Part shown: positions 1 through 11,200 of the stretch, piece after piece
Layout: each line of letters opens with the position of its first letter
Numbering within the stretch: position 1 is the stretch's first letter
NCBI GenBank assembly: GCA_012295275.1
Contig: CM022673.1
Location: 4,017,605-4,081,604, forward strand
Reading direction: 5' to 3'
Length of the DNA: 64,000 bases
Origin: Chrysomallon squamiferum
Taxonomy: Eukaryota; Mollusca; Gastropoda; Neomphalida; Peltospiridae
Translations under genes and position numbers: made by a program
The notes under the pieces: generated by a model
What the model saw: the letters and a program-made list of their open reading frames with translations, nothing else
What the model was told of the DNA's origin: nothing
Database searches by the model: none

Positions 1-39
1 TTGCAACTACGTCTATAAAGGTTTTCTTTTTTTTTTTTT

Positions 40-225
40 TGAAAATATGAAAAATATAAATAGTATGGTGAACAGCACTGATCTATTTTTGGAGAAACAA
101 ATCCACAAATTTACATTTTGATCAGTTTTAAAAATATTTTATAAATTATAACAAAAATCCACGAACTTTTCCGAAAGTAGGTCGGGGCCACGTATTAGAC
201 ATAAATAGATACTCAGGTGAAAAAA
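40..225 (+). repeat. Diverged repeat block with a partner at 6320-6510
   Basis: The two blocks share an order of landmarks: GAAAATATGAA, then TAGTATNGTGAA, then TGATCANTTTTG-like, then AAACTTTTNCGAANGTAGGT-like, then AGATACTCA. Divergence is clearly higher than between copies A and B, so this is an older or faster-decaying duplicate. Confidence 0.55.
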
Positions 226-329
226 TATACAGGTAGGGTTGTAAGTCCGTATTTTCCAGCATGTTAAAATTTGGAATAGGGGAAGATATTTCAGAAATTC
301 TTCAAAAGTCCCTTGCTTTAAGATAGGAA

Positions 330-1062
330 GGTGTAAATGGCAAGCAGAGTTTTGGTGTGCAAATCAGGAAAATTAGTCTCTGTGGCATATAGAGGTATTG
401 GTGATTTACACATACATGTGAAAAACACGTGAGAGCAGTGCGAGGAGAGAGCTCATCAATGAAACTGACGGAACAAAAGGAAGTAAAAGAGAAGACGCTC
501 TGGATGCTGCAGAAGGTACTGATGCATTTCACACCGTTAAACATCACGACAGTCTTTTAATCCGTGGATTGTTCATCTGTTTTGCTGAAAAAGACTTTCA
601 CTGAAACTGAGTTGGCAAAGAGATTTTCTAGAGCTCGAACAAAGATAGAACCAATTGTTACATCTGAGCTTGCACTGCATTCTACTGATGTTGTCTTGAA
701 AGGTTTTAAAGAAAATGAAATCGCATTCTGTGAAATAACTACAGATGGAAACATACATGATACCTTAAAGCTGTTTCCTGTAATTATGAATTATTATGAT
801 TGGAAGAATAGTCGAAACTGATTTAGTTTATGAATAAGCATAATGAGACTGCAGACAGATATGGTAATTATGTAAAAGAGAGGCTAGAGATAAAAATAAA
901 CTCTCTGAAAAGTGTGTGGCATTCACAGGTGACAATTGCAGTACAATGTTTGGAGGACTCGAGTGTCATGAAGAAGGAAATGATGTGTTTTCACATTCGA
1001 AGAAAATGTTGGAAAAGAGATTATTAATTGGAGTAGGTTGCCCAGCACATATTCTAAGAAAC
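330..1062 (+). pseudogene. Decayed hAT-family transposase (BED finger plus start of catalytic domain)
   Basis: Reading across frames gives successive blocks typical of hAT transposases of the FAM200/ZBED class. A BED-finger-like piece (SVAYRGIGDLHIH, about 380-420) is followed by a linker with a stop. Next come KKTFTETELAKRFS at about 585-630, a block resembling the acidic 'TDASNH..KLFPV' region (ITTDGNIHDTLKLFPV, about 735-785), and FTGDNCSTMFGGLECHEEG with GVGCPAHILRN at about 920-1062. The blocks lie in different frames and are broken by stops, so the copy is dead. Homology ends at about 1063, where a GC-richer sequence starts. The element sits in what should be an intron of the dehydrogenase gene downstream. 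Family assignment is from remembered motifs. Confidence 0.7.
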
Positions 1063-1350
1063 CGTGCCCGTGGCCTATAAGAGGGGTTCCAGTCGACACT
1101 TTGTTCCGGGTCCTAACAGCTAAGAAGGGCCCCTCAGCAACCATGGGACATCCATCCCCCATCGAGAACAAACACGTTATGCCTGTCTGATTATGTTACA
1201 TCTAATCATGGAAATAAAGCACTTACAAGAGTTTACTTGTAGATTAACTGGACATGAAATCCTCAACTTTGAGAAAAATCTTGTAAAAATCTGTCTTGGC
1301 AGAACTAACCGTGTCGAACAAGGAGCAGAAAGAATGAATATTTTATTAAC
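1063..1350 (+). other. GC-richer unassigned segment interrupting the hAT fossil
   Basis: About 130 bases (1063-1190) are clearly less AT-rich than all surrounding DNA and have no recognisable protein in any frame. The segment begins where the hAT reading frame stops matching. The following 160 bases could be more decayed transposase but I cannot align them. It may be a fragment of another mobile element. Confidence 0.3.
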
Positions 1351-1361
1351 AGCTACTAAAT

Positions 1362-1505
1362 AAGTGACTGAAATGAATAATTCTTAATTGCATTTTAATT
1401 TTTTTGATTTATCCCACCATATATATATTAATTTGCTCTAATGACAGAAAATGAATGAGCCAAATATTTTTCATACGTCTTGTCAAAACTGTCAATTTTT
1501 TAAAG
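1362..1505 (+). repeat. Repeat block with a partner at 5650-5820
   Basis: Both blocks contain TTCTTAATTGCATTTT, a (TA)n run, then TTAATTTGCTCTAATGACAG and GTCTTGTCAAAACT in the same order. It is part of the same patchwork of local duplications around the dehydrogenase 3' end. Confidence 0.7.
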
Positions 1506-1572
1506 TTTTAAAAATATTTTATTTATGCATTATAAACATGTAACTAACTAAAATCTTTCTGTTTTATTTAAG

Positions 1573-2119
1573 AGTGAAATTTTCAGTGTCCATCCATCAA
1601 AAAACCCTGTAACAGTGGAACAGATAAATACACCAGATGTATGGTAGGTATACATAGGTAAAAACAACAGTAATAAGTGCTGTCCAAAAAACACAATCTT
1701 GATAACCTGTTTTGAAAATGCTTTCTAACATACATGGTCACATGAATCCAAAATGTTGTTAGGCATTTTCAGTTTTGTAACATTTGTCTCTTGATTTTTT
1801 TCCTAACTTTTGTCTCCTGAGAATCTCCTTTTAACATTCACCTGATGGTTTCCTTCAGCTGATGAACTTTTGGCTGGTTATGTGACAGCTTTTTTTTTTT
1901 TTTTCTTTTGTTTTTAGTTATTTCAGTTAAGGAAATGTATCTGGAAGACTGGAAAGGTAAAAAGTGTGATTGATCACAATACGAGACATACTTTTATTAT
2001 TTAGGATTTGTCTTGATGTATTAAATATTTAAAATATATCAGAGCATATTTGAAAAACATGCTTATGTCAAAATTAATTTTAATGTTATTAAATGAAATT
2101 ATAATTTTAATTCACTATT

Positions 2120-2218
<99 letters not shown>

Positions 2219-2866
2219 TGAACAGAATTATCATTACCCAATTAACCATGTAACAAATTAGTCATACAATGGCAGTGTTTTCTTCTTTTATACAAAAATG
2301 ACATATTTATGTGAAAATAGAAAAAAAAATGAAAAATTGTTTTTTTTTCTCTTTTTACCAGTTAACCACATACTAAATTTGTCAATGCAATGGACATGTT
2401 TTCTTCTTTTATAAAGAAAAAAAACATAATTACATAGCACCACTATCACTATTTTCTTTGTACGATTTTATATCACTCAAACACTGATAAAATAAGAGTG
2501 AAATTGTCAGTGTCCATCCATCAAAAAGTCCTGTAACAGTGAAAAGGGTTTTTACTTAAATGACTCTCATATCAACTTGTGTGAAGTGTCAGTACATGTA
2601 ACTATATATGAACCCTGGTGTGTGTAACATGACTACATTCAGTGGAGCAAAGGCATGCATGCACGCACAAACACACACACACACACACACTACAATGCAG
2701 ATACACTGATGTTCCGAGATAAATATACGTGTCTGTTATTTAGGAATTTAGTGTGAGGATTTTGCTTTTCCAGGTTGGAGAAATCGCTGTGTTCCTGTGT
2801 TCTCCCGCAGCTGATCAGATGATTGGCACTTCAGTAACAGTGGACGGTGGATGGACAGCACACTGA
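1573..2866 (+). CDS. Short-chain dehydrogenase like 3-hydroxybutyrate dehydrogenase, last two coding exons
   Basis: Only the 3' end lies in the window. The terminal exon, 2774-2866, follows a good acceptor (ttgcttttccag), is in phase 0 and ends in TGA. It encodes VGEIAVFLCSPAAD, then a GTSVTVDGGWTAH ending. This is the C-terminal strand and substrate-loop signature of SDR enzymes, closest in memory to bacterial-type D-beta-hydroxybutyrate dehydrogenase (ending DGGWTAQ), which interconverts 3-hydroxybutyrate and acetoacetate with NAD. A likely penultimate exon, 1573-1638 (22 codons, phase 0 at both ends), has HPSKNPVTVEQ, matching the usual 'KQPS..FVTVEQ' segment. Its donor GAT|GTATGG is inferred and adds about five residues relative to the family. 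Upstream exons, with the Rossmann fold and YxxxK catalytic residues, lie left of the window. The terminal exon is firm, the penultimate exon moderate. Confidence 0.65.
2120..2218 (+). repeat. Compound (TTG)n(TTA)n microsatellite
   Basis: About ten TTG units are followed by about twenty TTA units. A shorter version is at 4140-4193 in duplication copy B, where the TTA part has shrunk. Confidence 0.95.
2497..2547 (+). pseudogene. Second copy of the dehydrogenase penultimate exon (open but altered end)
   Basis: The sequence repeats the exon at 1573, including the AG|AGTGAAATT start. It reads SEIVSVHPSKSPVTVKR in the same phase but lacks the VEQINTPD end and runs into a stop a few codons later. 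It lies in the intron between the penultimate and terminal exons. It could be a dead duplicate or an alternative exon. Confidence 0.55.
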
Positions 2867-3157
2867 CGTCTTTGAAATCTCTGTTTAGACTTTGTAACAT
2901 TCGTTAATTTCAGAGATAAATTTTTAGATTTTCTTTTTTTTCTCATTAAAAAATTTTATTATCTTTTTTTTTTTAACAAATTTTACAAAGATTTATGAAT
3001 TATTTTTACCAATTATATACTACCAGTGATAATATTCAGATTGTTATTTTGTTTTATTATTATTATTATTTTTAAAATAATCAAAAATAAATGTATATAA
3101 TATTAGCAAATTTTATATGATCTCTTACACATTTAAAGGCTGGGTTGTATTTTAAAT

Positions 3158-3163
3158 AATAAA
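3158..3163 (+). terminator. Candidate poly(A) signal of the dehydrogenase gene
   Basis: An AATAAA hexamer lies about 290 bases after the stop codon. AT-rich DNA contains many such hexamers, so this is only the most plausible canonical one. Confidence 0.3.
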
Positions 3164-3831
3164 GAAACAGTTCATTTGCAACTATTAGCGAGTATCATAG
3201 GAACTGGAGTATTTTCATTCTTATTGAAATAAACATGTTTTAGCTGGAAACTAATCTTTGTTAGTAACAAAGTATGAAAATCAATTATGTTGCATTTTTT
3301 TCATTTAGTCAGGTGTTTAAAACAATATTAATAATAAATCTACAAATAGTCAGTCTATTCAACACTTTTTTAAAAAGAAAGTTTAATATTTTCACATAAC
3401 TTTTATCACATGTTCAGTTACATATATCTTTCGACTGGGATATGAAACTGGGAAAACAATTGTTTTGTTTTAGTTAATAAAACTGAGTTTTTGTGTAGAC
3501 AGATCTTTCAACAGCATACAGAATAACTGTAACAAAAAAGTGTACTAAAACGTTTTTCCAACTCAGCTTCCAAAGTTAGTATTGTTAATAAAACTATTGT
3601 TTTTAAAAGTCGTTTTTATTTCATTTAATTGTTAAATAGTAAAAACAAAAAATATGGTTTAAAAAATTTCGTTTAACATGTAAAGTCAGTGGAAAACAAA
3701 ACAAATAATAGAAACTATTTGAAGTTCACTCTACTTTAAAAAAAAAAAAAATAAATAAATAAATTGGTTACAATAACAGAAATCACTAACAAAGATTTGG
3801 TTTTAAAAGTCGTTTTTCTTTTCTTTTTCTA

Positions 3832-4890
3832 TGTAGGTATACATAGGTAAAAACAACATTAATAAATGCTGTCCAAAAAAACACAATTCTGATAATCCGT
3901 TTCCAAAATGCTTTCTAACATACATTAGTCACCATCAATCCAAAATGTTGTTAGGCATTTTCAGTTTTGTAACATTTGTCTCTTGATTTTTTCCTAACTT
4001 TTGTCTCCTGATCACAATACGAGACATACTTTTATTATTTAGGATTTGTCTTTATGTATTAAATATTTAAAATATAGCAGAGTATATTTGAAAATAAATT
4101 TTAAAGTTATTAAATGAAACTATATTTTTATTTCACTGTTGTTTTTGTTGTTGTTGTTGTTTTGGTGTTGTTGTTGTTGTTGTTATTATTATTTGAATAG
4201 AATTATCATTACCCAGTTAACCGTGTGACAAATTAGTCATAGTTTTTTTTTTCCTTTATAAAAAACGACATATTTATGTGAAAATAGAAACAACCTAGAA
4301 TATTTGTTTTTCTTCTTTTTACGACAGAATTATCATTACCCAGTTAACCACATAATAAATTTGTCAGTGCAGTGGACATGTTTTCTTCTCTTATACAAAC
4401 AATACATACTTTCATAGCACCACTATCACTATGATTGTATAATTTTTATATCACTCAAACACTGATAGAATAAGAGTGAAATTGTCAGTGTCCATCCATG
4501 AAAAAGTCCTGTAACAGTGAAAAGGGTTTTTACTTAAATGACTCTCATATCAACGTGTGTGAAGTGTCAGTACATGTAACAATATATGAACCCTGGTGTG
4601 TGTAACATGACTACATTCAGTGGAGCAAAGGCATGCACGCACGGGTTGTATTTATAGTAATAAAACAGTTCGTTTACAACTATTAGTTAGTATTACAGAA
4701 AGTGGAGTATTTTGATTCTTATGTGATAGATTACTGAAATAAAAATGTTTTTTAATGTGATAACTAATCTTTGTTAGTAATTAAGTGTGACAATCAAGTA
4801 AGCTCAGTGAGTTGCAGTTTATTCATGTAGTCAGGTGTCTAAAACAATATTAGTAACAATAAATGTATCAAAAGTCAGACTGTCTAAAAA
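3832..4890 (+). repeat. Local segmental duplication, copy B, with the terminal exon deleted
   Basis: This is the direct partner of copy A. At about 4643 the sequence passes from the piece matching 2650-2660 straight to the piece matching 3143 (GGGTTGTATTT). That joins two sites about 480 bases apart in copy A and removes the terminal dehydrogenase exon. Copy B therefore has no coding role. Confidence 0.8.
4475..4525 (+). pseudogene. Third copy of the dehydrogenase penultimate exon, broken by a stop
   Basis: This copy is nearly identical to the one at 2497, but a one-base change turns the codon after HP into TGA. It lies downstream of the terminal exon, inside the second copy of the local duplication, so it cannot contribute to the enzyme. 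Confidence 0.6.
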
Positions 4891-5882
4891 AACATTATAA
4901 TTATTTAAATTATAATTATTTACCATGACTGACAGGGAATGTGGCCATGCTCATAAATACATCTACCTTGATTTTTCAAGTGTTTGATGAACTGAGGCTA
5001 AAGCACAGCATCCAAAATCATAATTAATAAATAAGAAAAGAAAACAGTTGCGTACACCAAAAATCAATAAAAAAAAAAAAAAATAAAATAAATAAAAAAT
5101 AAATAAAATAAATAAAATAAAATAAAAAACGTTAATATCTTGTGAAGCACATTTTACATAATTTTTCTTTCATTGCAGGCATTTTCGAAAATTGAAAAAG
5201 AAAAATTGATGTGGAAAAAGGATATGTTTTATAAATATTCATGCAGTAAAAAAGTAATAAGATCTAGCTAGTATGGAATAATTATCCCTGTGTAATACGT
5301 TTTAATGTTCATATATCCATCTTGTCTGTGGTAAGAGGCATGTAAAAAAAATCACCTCTTGCTAATTGATCAGAGTTCTGATTGTGGTTGTTTTCATACT
5401 ATCATTACACATCTAAATCATGCATGCTTTATACGTAATAATGATCAGTATAACAATGTGTCACAACTGTTAATGTATATTCCTGATTCCATGTAGACTT
5501 GTGACAATGCTGTGTTCTTGTTACACTTTATTCATTTCAAAACTGATATTAATAAACTCCTCCAAAAAACTAAAAAAAACAATGAAATAATTACATTTAG
5601 GCGTTTCATTATCACTGCTAAAAGACACTTTAACAAAAAATTTTTTTTTAATTAAGTGATTGAAATTAATCATTCTTAATTGCATTTTGATTTTTTTATT
5701 TATATTAATATCTCTCTCTATATATATATTAATTTGCTCTAATAACAGAAAATGAATGAGCAAAATATTGTTCATACATGTCTTGTCAAAACTATCAATT
5801 TTTTAATGTCTTAAGAATATTCTGAACTAACACTGATAAAGTATTTTGCAGTATGTATCATAATTGCTTCTTTCATACTCAA

Positions 5883-5923
<41 letters not shown>

Positions 5924-6129
5924 TAATAATTAAAAATATATATATATAAATATTAAATAAATAAATAAATAAATAAATAATATGAAAGCCATTTCGGAAT
6001 ACAAATAATATGAATGGCTAAACATAAAATTTGTGGTAGTGATTTTTCAATAATAAAAATTAATAAATGAAATCTAAGAATATATTAATGAGAATATTTT
6101 TTTTTTTTTTTTTAAATGAACAAGGAAGA

Positions 6130-6290
6130 AAAAAGACTCATCTTTTTTCACACCTCTGAAACCGATGCATTGCATACACAGATTCTTGTAGTATGCCGGC
6201 TGAGATGTGAACCCCATAACCTCCACACCACAGACCTCCACATACACCACACAACCAAATTTCAAAGGCAACAAAAATTCGTTATTTCAG
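6130..6290 (-). mobile_element. Possible degenerate tRNA-derived SINE fragment
   Basis: On the minus strand a GC-richer stretch contains GGGGTTCACATCTCAGCC, which resembles a pol III B box with a T-arm. A GTGG-rich stretch stands upstream where an A box would be. No complete A box or poly(A) tail and no second copy is visible in the window, so the call is weak. Confidence 0.2.
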
Positions 6291-6506
6291 GTATATAACA
6301 TGCATTTGTAACTAACACTAGAAAATATGAAGAAAAAAAAATAATAATAAATAATAATAATTAATAGTATAGTGAAAGGCTCTGATCAAAATTTTACTTT
6401 CTGATCAATTTTGTTTATAAAATAAAATATTGTATAAACTATATTAAGCAGCCATGCACTTTTACGAACGTAGGTTGGCGTCACTAGGTAAACACAGATA
6501 AATACT

Positions 6507-6508
<2 letters not shown>

Positions 6509-6550
<42 letters not shown>
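6509..6550 (+). repeat. (TG)n microsatellite
   Basis: About 21 TG units. With the (AC)n run at 6659-6692 it forms complementary arms about 110 bases apart that could pair as a hairpin. Confidence 0.95.
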
Positions 6551-6552
<2 letters not shown>

Positions 6553-6657
6553 CCATTAACTAGTCTATTTCTTATGTTAACTAATCTATTTCATTATGTT
6601 TATCTGTATATATCATTGCATCTGTATGTGTGCGTGTGTGTGTGTGTGTATTTTGGA

Positions 6658-6693
<36 letters not shown>

Positions 6694-7855
6694 AAAATAT
6701 ACACTCACACACAAGAAAATAAGATTAGTTAATATCAGTTATAATTTATATATACATGCACATACACACGGTAAAAAAAAAAAAAAATTAAAAAATAATT
6801 TATATATACATGAACATATAAACACGGATACTATTTAAACTGGGTTCGAATGAAAAAAAAAAAAAAAAAAAAATTATCAGGTGAATAAAAAATGAAAAGA
6901 AAAGATTTATGTAGAAATATCAAAATTATAAAAAATGATGTTTGTCAGTGATACTATTTAAACTGGGTTCGACGGAGGGGTCGTGATGACTGTTAGTGCA
7001 GCTGACCTGGATTCTGACTGTTCAGATATGCGAACCCTATATAATGTTTGTAAGCATCAGGTGAATATCTTGATAGATATTTAGATGAAAATCTTGAAAC
7101 TTAGATTAATAATTTGTTAGCACCTGACGGAGGTGCTAGGAGTTACTCCGAAATTTTTACCTTTTTTATGTAAAATTTTAAAAGAGCTACATTTTTTTTT
7201 TTTTAGAGAAATATTTTGTTTCACTTGTTCTTAAATTAATGATGTTTTTGTCTATTTTAACTGATATTATTTAAAACCAACCGACTATAATGGAAGAAAA
7301 TATTTGTTATATATTTATGATTGTTTAATTTAACATGTTAACTATTTTTTGTTTTGTTTGTTATGATTTTAAATAATGTGTCTTTAAAATCAGCAAACTG
7401 AATATTATTGAAACATGTCTCATGAAAAAACAGGGTTACAATTAATATATATAAAAGACATTTTACAGTAAACAAATCTGATTTGGGAAAAACAGAATGG
7501 ATTGATTCATTTCAACTGAATATATTGTCATCTAAAATTTCATCTCAACATGATATTTTGCCATTACCACTGAAATAAATAATATAAAAATGTTCATGAA
7601 AATCTGTACAAAAAATGTTCAGAAATGTATAATAAATATCACAAATAAACCACTGAAACATCTCAGTCTCATGGGCTGTTGCATTGTCATCTAAAATTTC
7701 ATCTCAACATGATATTTTTGCCATTACCACTGCAGTAGCAACATTCAGTTTGGTTTCACAGTGTATTATTATAAATAACAAGGAATTCATCCAAGCTTCT
7801 CTTGCTATTAAATCTAATTATGTAGTTTTGGTACAAAGAAAACTTCTCTAAATAA

Positions 7856-7861
7856 TTTATT
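7856..7861 (-). terminator. Candidate poly(A) signal for NitFhit
   Basis: An AATAAA on the minus strand, about 380 bases past the NitFhit stop. It is chosen as a plausible hexamer only; no transcript evidence is available. Confidence 0.25.
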
Positions 7862-8243
7862 CAGTATCCAGTATATATATTGAATCTTTAACATTTTTTT
7901 TTTCTTTTTTCTTTCAAATTTCTGGTTAAAAAGTAAACTTCTTCTGTAAACATGATATTAATTATACAAAGTTCTTGGTTTTGGGTTTTTGTTGTAATTG
8001 TTGTTGTTGCTGATCTTTGTATTATTATTATTACTAATGTTATTAATAACCATATGGTAAAGAATTCTTCATTTCTAATTTAAAACAATATCTGTCACAA
8101 TTCATATAAAACAATATTACCGATCATTCAACAACAAATACAAAATACAAGTAGTAGCAATAAAAGTAATAATATAATATTAATAAAAGCACTGATGAAA
8201 ATAATAATAATAATAAACAAGGTTATTTGTAGAGTGACTTCGA

Positions 8244-11200
8244 TTATCTGAATTTTTTTCTCAGTTCTCTTGCCTCTTCCTCCATTGATTCTTCTGATCT
8301 TAAATTCCTCCTTGTTTCCATATCTATTTCAGCATCATGCTTCTGCAACTGTCAGAAATAAAAGTATAGATCTTTTAAATTTCCAACAGACAAGTTACAG
8401 AATATTTTTGTAAATATTTAAATAAAACATTAACTAACATTTACATAAAAGAAAAAAGAACATTAGCAACAATAAATAAAAGCAGAATCATAATCATGAT
8501 AATAGCCATTTTATTATATCTATAAACTTTTAAACGACTTACATTAGCAGAAAATGAGCATATTAAAGCAGAAAAATCAAAATAAAATTCTGTATTAAAT
8601 AAATAATATAAAACTGGTGTTTAAACAGAAAATAATATGAAAGAGAAAATTAGGTTTTTTTCATCATTATTTATAGCACCAATTAATATTTTATCTACAT
8701 ATTCCCCACATACACTGGAATGGTATAGGAAATTGTGCCATAGTTTTGAACAAAATTATGATAAAATGTCACCTCATAATATATATCATCATTTTTCTCA
8801 AAGTCACCAGGTTTTCTTGGTAATATATGAACATGTACATGCTGCAAATAAATGATTACAAACAATAATTTTTTAAACAGTAGGATTTTGTTTCAGGATA
8901 AATAAGTGTATAAATGTCAATTTAATTTTACAACTTAAATTATTTATTAAAATATATTTATAATGCTAATCCTGAAAACAACAAATCCACAAGCACTTTA
9001 CCTAAATAAAAAATATATATAAATAAACAAAATGAAAAAATGAATAATCCACACAAATTTCCTTATACAGATATTAAATATATATTAATGGATATACATT
9101 TATCTGAACTGATAGACAATGGTGATAATAATTTAAAGAACAAATAATAATAATAATTTACTAATAAACATACTTTTACAGTTTGCCCAGCATCAGCTCC
9201 ATCTTGTATTGCTATGGTTAGAGCAGTGGAACTATGGTGCTTCTCCATCACAGAGGAAATTCTCTGAACAGCAGAAAATACATCAGCAACTTCTGCTGAA
9301 GTCAGCTCAGCAAACCTCTCAGCAGGTCTCAATGATGTCACCAAAACATCTGAACATTTGTTAAGTCATACACACAACTCTGATTCTTTCAGTTTTGAAC
9401 AATATAAACTGTATATTTGAATACAAAAACATCTGAACATTTGGTAAGTTATAAACACATCTTTAATTCTTTTATATTCAGTATGTATAATATATTTGAA
9501 TACCAAAACATCTGAACTTTTGTTATACTGGGGGGTTTTTCAGTTTAAGTTTGGATATATATAAATACTAGAACATATGAACATTTGTCAATTCATAAAC
9601 ACATTTCTATGGCTTTTAGTTTCAAGGTGTGTGAGTTTGTTTATCCATACCTGGATTAACTGGTTACTCTCATATGTCTTAAGATATCAGCTTAGAATGA
9701 TTAGCACAGCAATGCTATGCTGACCTGCAAAGTCTCCATTTGATCTGAGCAGAATAAATCTTATATCTTAGAATTGTAACTGGTCATTTCTTTCATCCTG
9801 CAATCTTGAAAAATACAAAAACTAAACAAAATTAACTGATTTATTTCTGAACTAACCGTTCTTGAGAGTTGTAGTTACATGTATACTGATTTCATTTTCA
9901 CCTAAAAAACTAAACATCAAAACAAAATACTTCTTGAATAACAACAATGTTTCAAAAACTGTTTTTAAAATGATCTTATAAGAACTAAACCAGAAACAAG
10001 ATTATATTGAGATATATTTCAACTGTATTCTTGTGAACTTACACTTCCTTTTCACAAAAAATCAAATAAGACAAAATTTGGATATATGCAGAATATGTTT
10101 CATCTATTTTCTCAAATCATTAAACGTACAGTTTAATGTTTACAATGAATATATATTCATTTAGTAGATAATAAATAAAATGTATATGGTTGTTCAGCAG
10201 TACTAAATGTTTACATCAAAAAGTAACTGATAATGAAAAAGGATACGCCCAGGGACAACTGGTTTGATGTTAACAAAAGCATAGGACAATGCTGTCTTGT
10301 AAAAAACATGGGCTGACTTGATTTCATATTGGCCAAACTTGTAAGTCTCTTGACTGTCAATATTATCTGTGAATATATTATTCAGTTAGAATTAATAAGT
10401 CAAACAAACACACAAAAATCTCTCATGTTACTATTGTCATTCAAGTATACTGTCTACTGAGACAACAGATTTAAACAAAACACAAAAAGTAATCTGCATA
10501 CATTATAAAAACGTCTTATGTTGGTAAGAAATATTTATACGTATATTGAGTTTACTTAAAAAGCAGTTAAAGATTGAAATACACTTTACAGATATATAAA
10601 TATGTTGAGATGCACTTGTACAAAAAGTAAATCTTGCTGTTACATTAAATCAATAAGGCTATTTGATATTCTGCGTGTGTGTGTGTGTGTGTGACTGTGC
10701 ATGCATGTATATGTGATTAAGTGACCTGTCTAAAACACTAATATATGTAGACATTTATCCCTTTCTGAAAATTTTCTTTCATCTGAAATATGTTAAGCAA
10801 GCAGAATAATAAACAAATATGTGTAGTGTTTAAAGCCAATAATAATATTGTCAGTATATGCAATGTATACATTTTTTACCATTGGCTGATGTGACTATGT
10901 GGCCGTACAAATCATGTCTGCGATGCTGCCAAAGTGGCATTTCATGGCGAATCTTCATCAGATAATCTAGATCTATTTCAGCAGTGCAGACATCTGTACC
11001 TTCTTTACACTGAGCTATCACACATCCCCAAGGATCAACTATCTACAACAAATGCAAACACATTAATACTGACATAACCGCAGATTAAGTATTTATAAGA
11101 CCCAGAAACACACAATACTGACTTAATCATAGATTATCTTTTCAACCAATAAACAGGGATTAGTATTGAGATTACCCAGATTAACTATTTACAACACACA

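Larger units (their letters stand above)
1640..3360 (+). repeat. Local segmental duplication, copy A (partner 3832-4890)
   Basis: Long stretches reappear in the same order and orientation at 3832-4890. These include the segments starting GGTATACATAGGTAAAAACAA, AATCCAAAATGTTGTTAGGC, ATCACAATACGAGACATAC and TATGAACCCTGGTGTGTG. Differences are scattered substitutions and microsatellite length. Copy A contains the terminal dehydrogenase exon, while copy B lacks about 2660-3143, the part carrying it. Confidence 0.85.
4891..8243. other. Intergenic DNA between the dehydrogenase gene and NitFhit
   Basis: No coding exon is supported here. The stretch holds simple repeats: A/T-rich runs at 5066-5130, (AAT)n at 5883-5930, (TG)n at 6509-6550 and (AC)n at 6659-6692. 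It also holds the partners of the left-edge duplications and a short direct repeat, TGTCATCTAAAATTTCATCT, at 7526-7572 and 7683-7731. GATACTATTTAAACTGGGTT occurs twice, at about 6827 and 6950. Confidence 0.7.

Noticed and set aside
302-547. Minus-strand 81-codon frame at the left end
   Set aside because: It lies opposite the hAT BED-finger remnant, and the plus-strand reading explains the sequence.
2050-2253. CRISPR-like or satellite array at the TTG/TTA run
   Set aside because: Simple trinucleotide repeat without spacers, in a eukaryotic genome.
6950-7040. GGTTCGAC near 6969 as a tRNA gene
   Set aside because: No A box, no acceptor-stem pairing and no cloverleaf on either strand.
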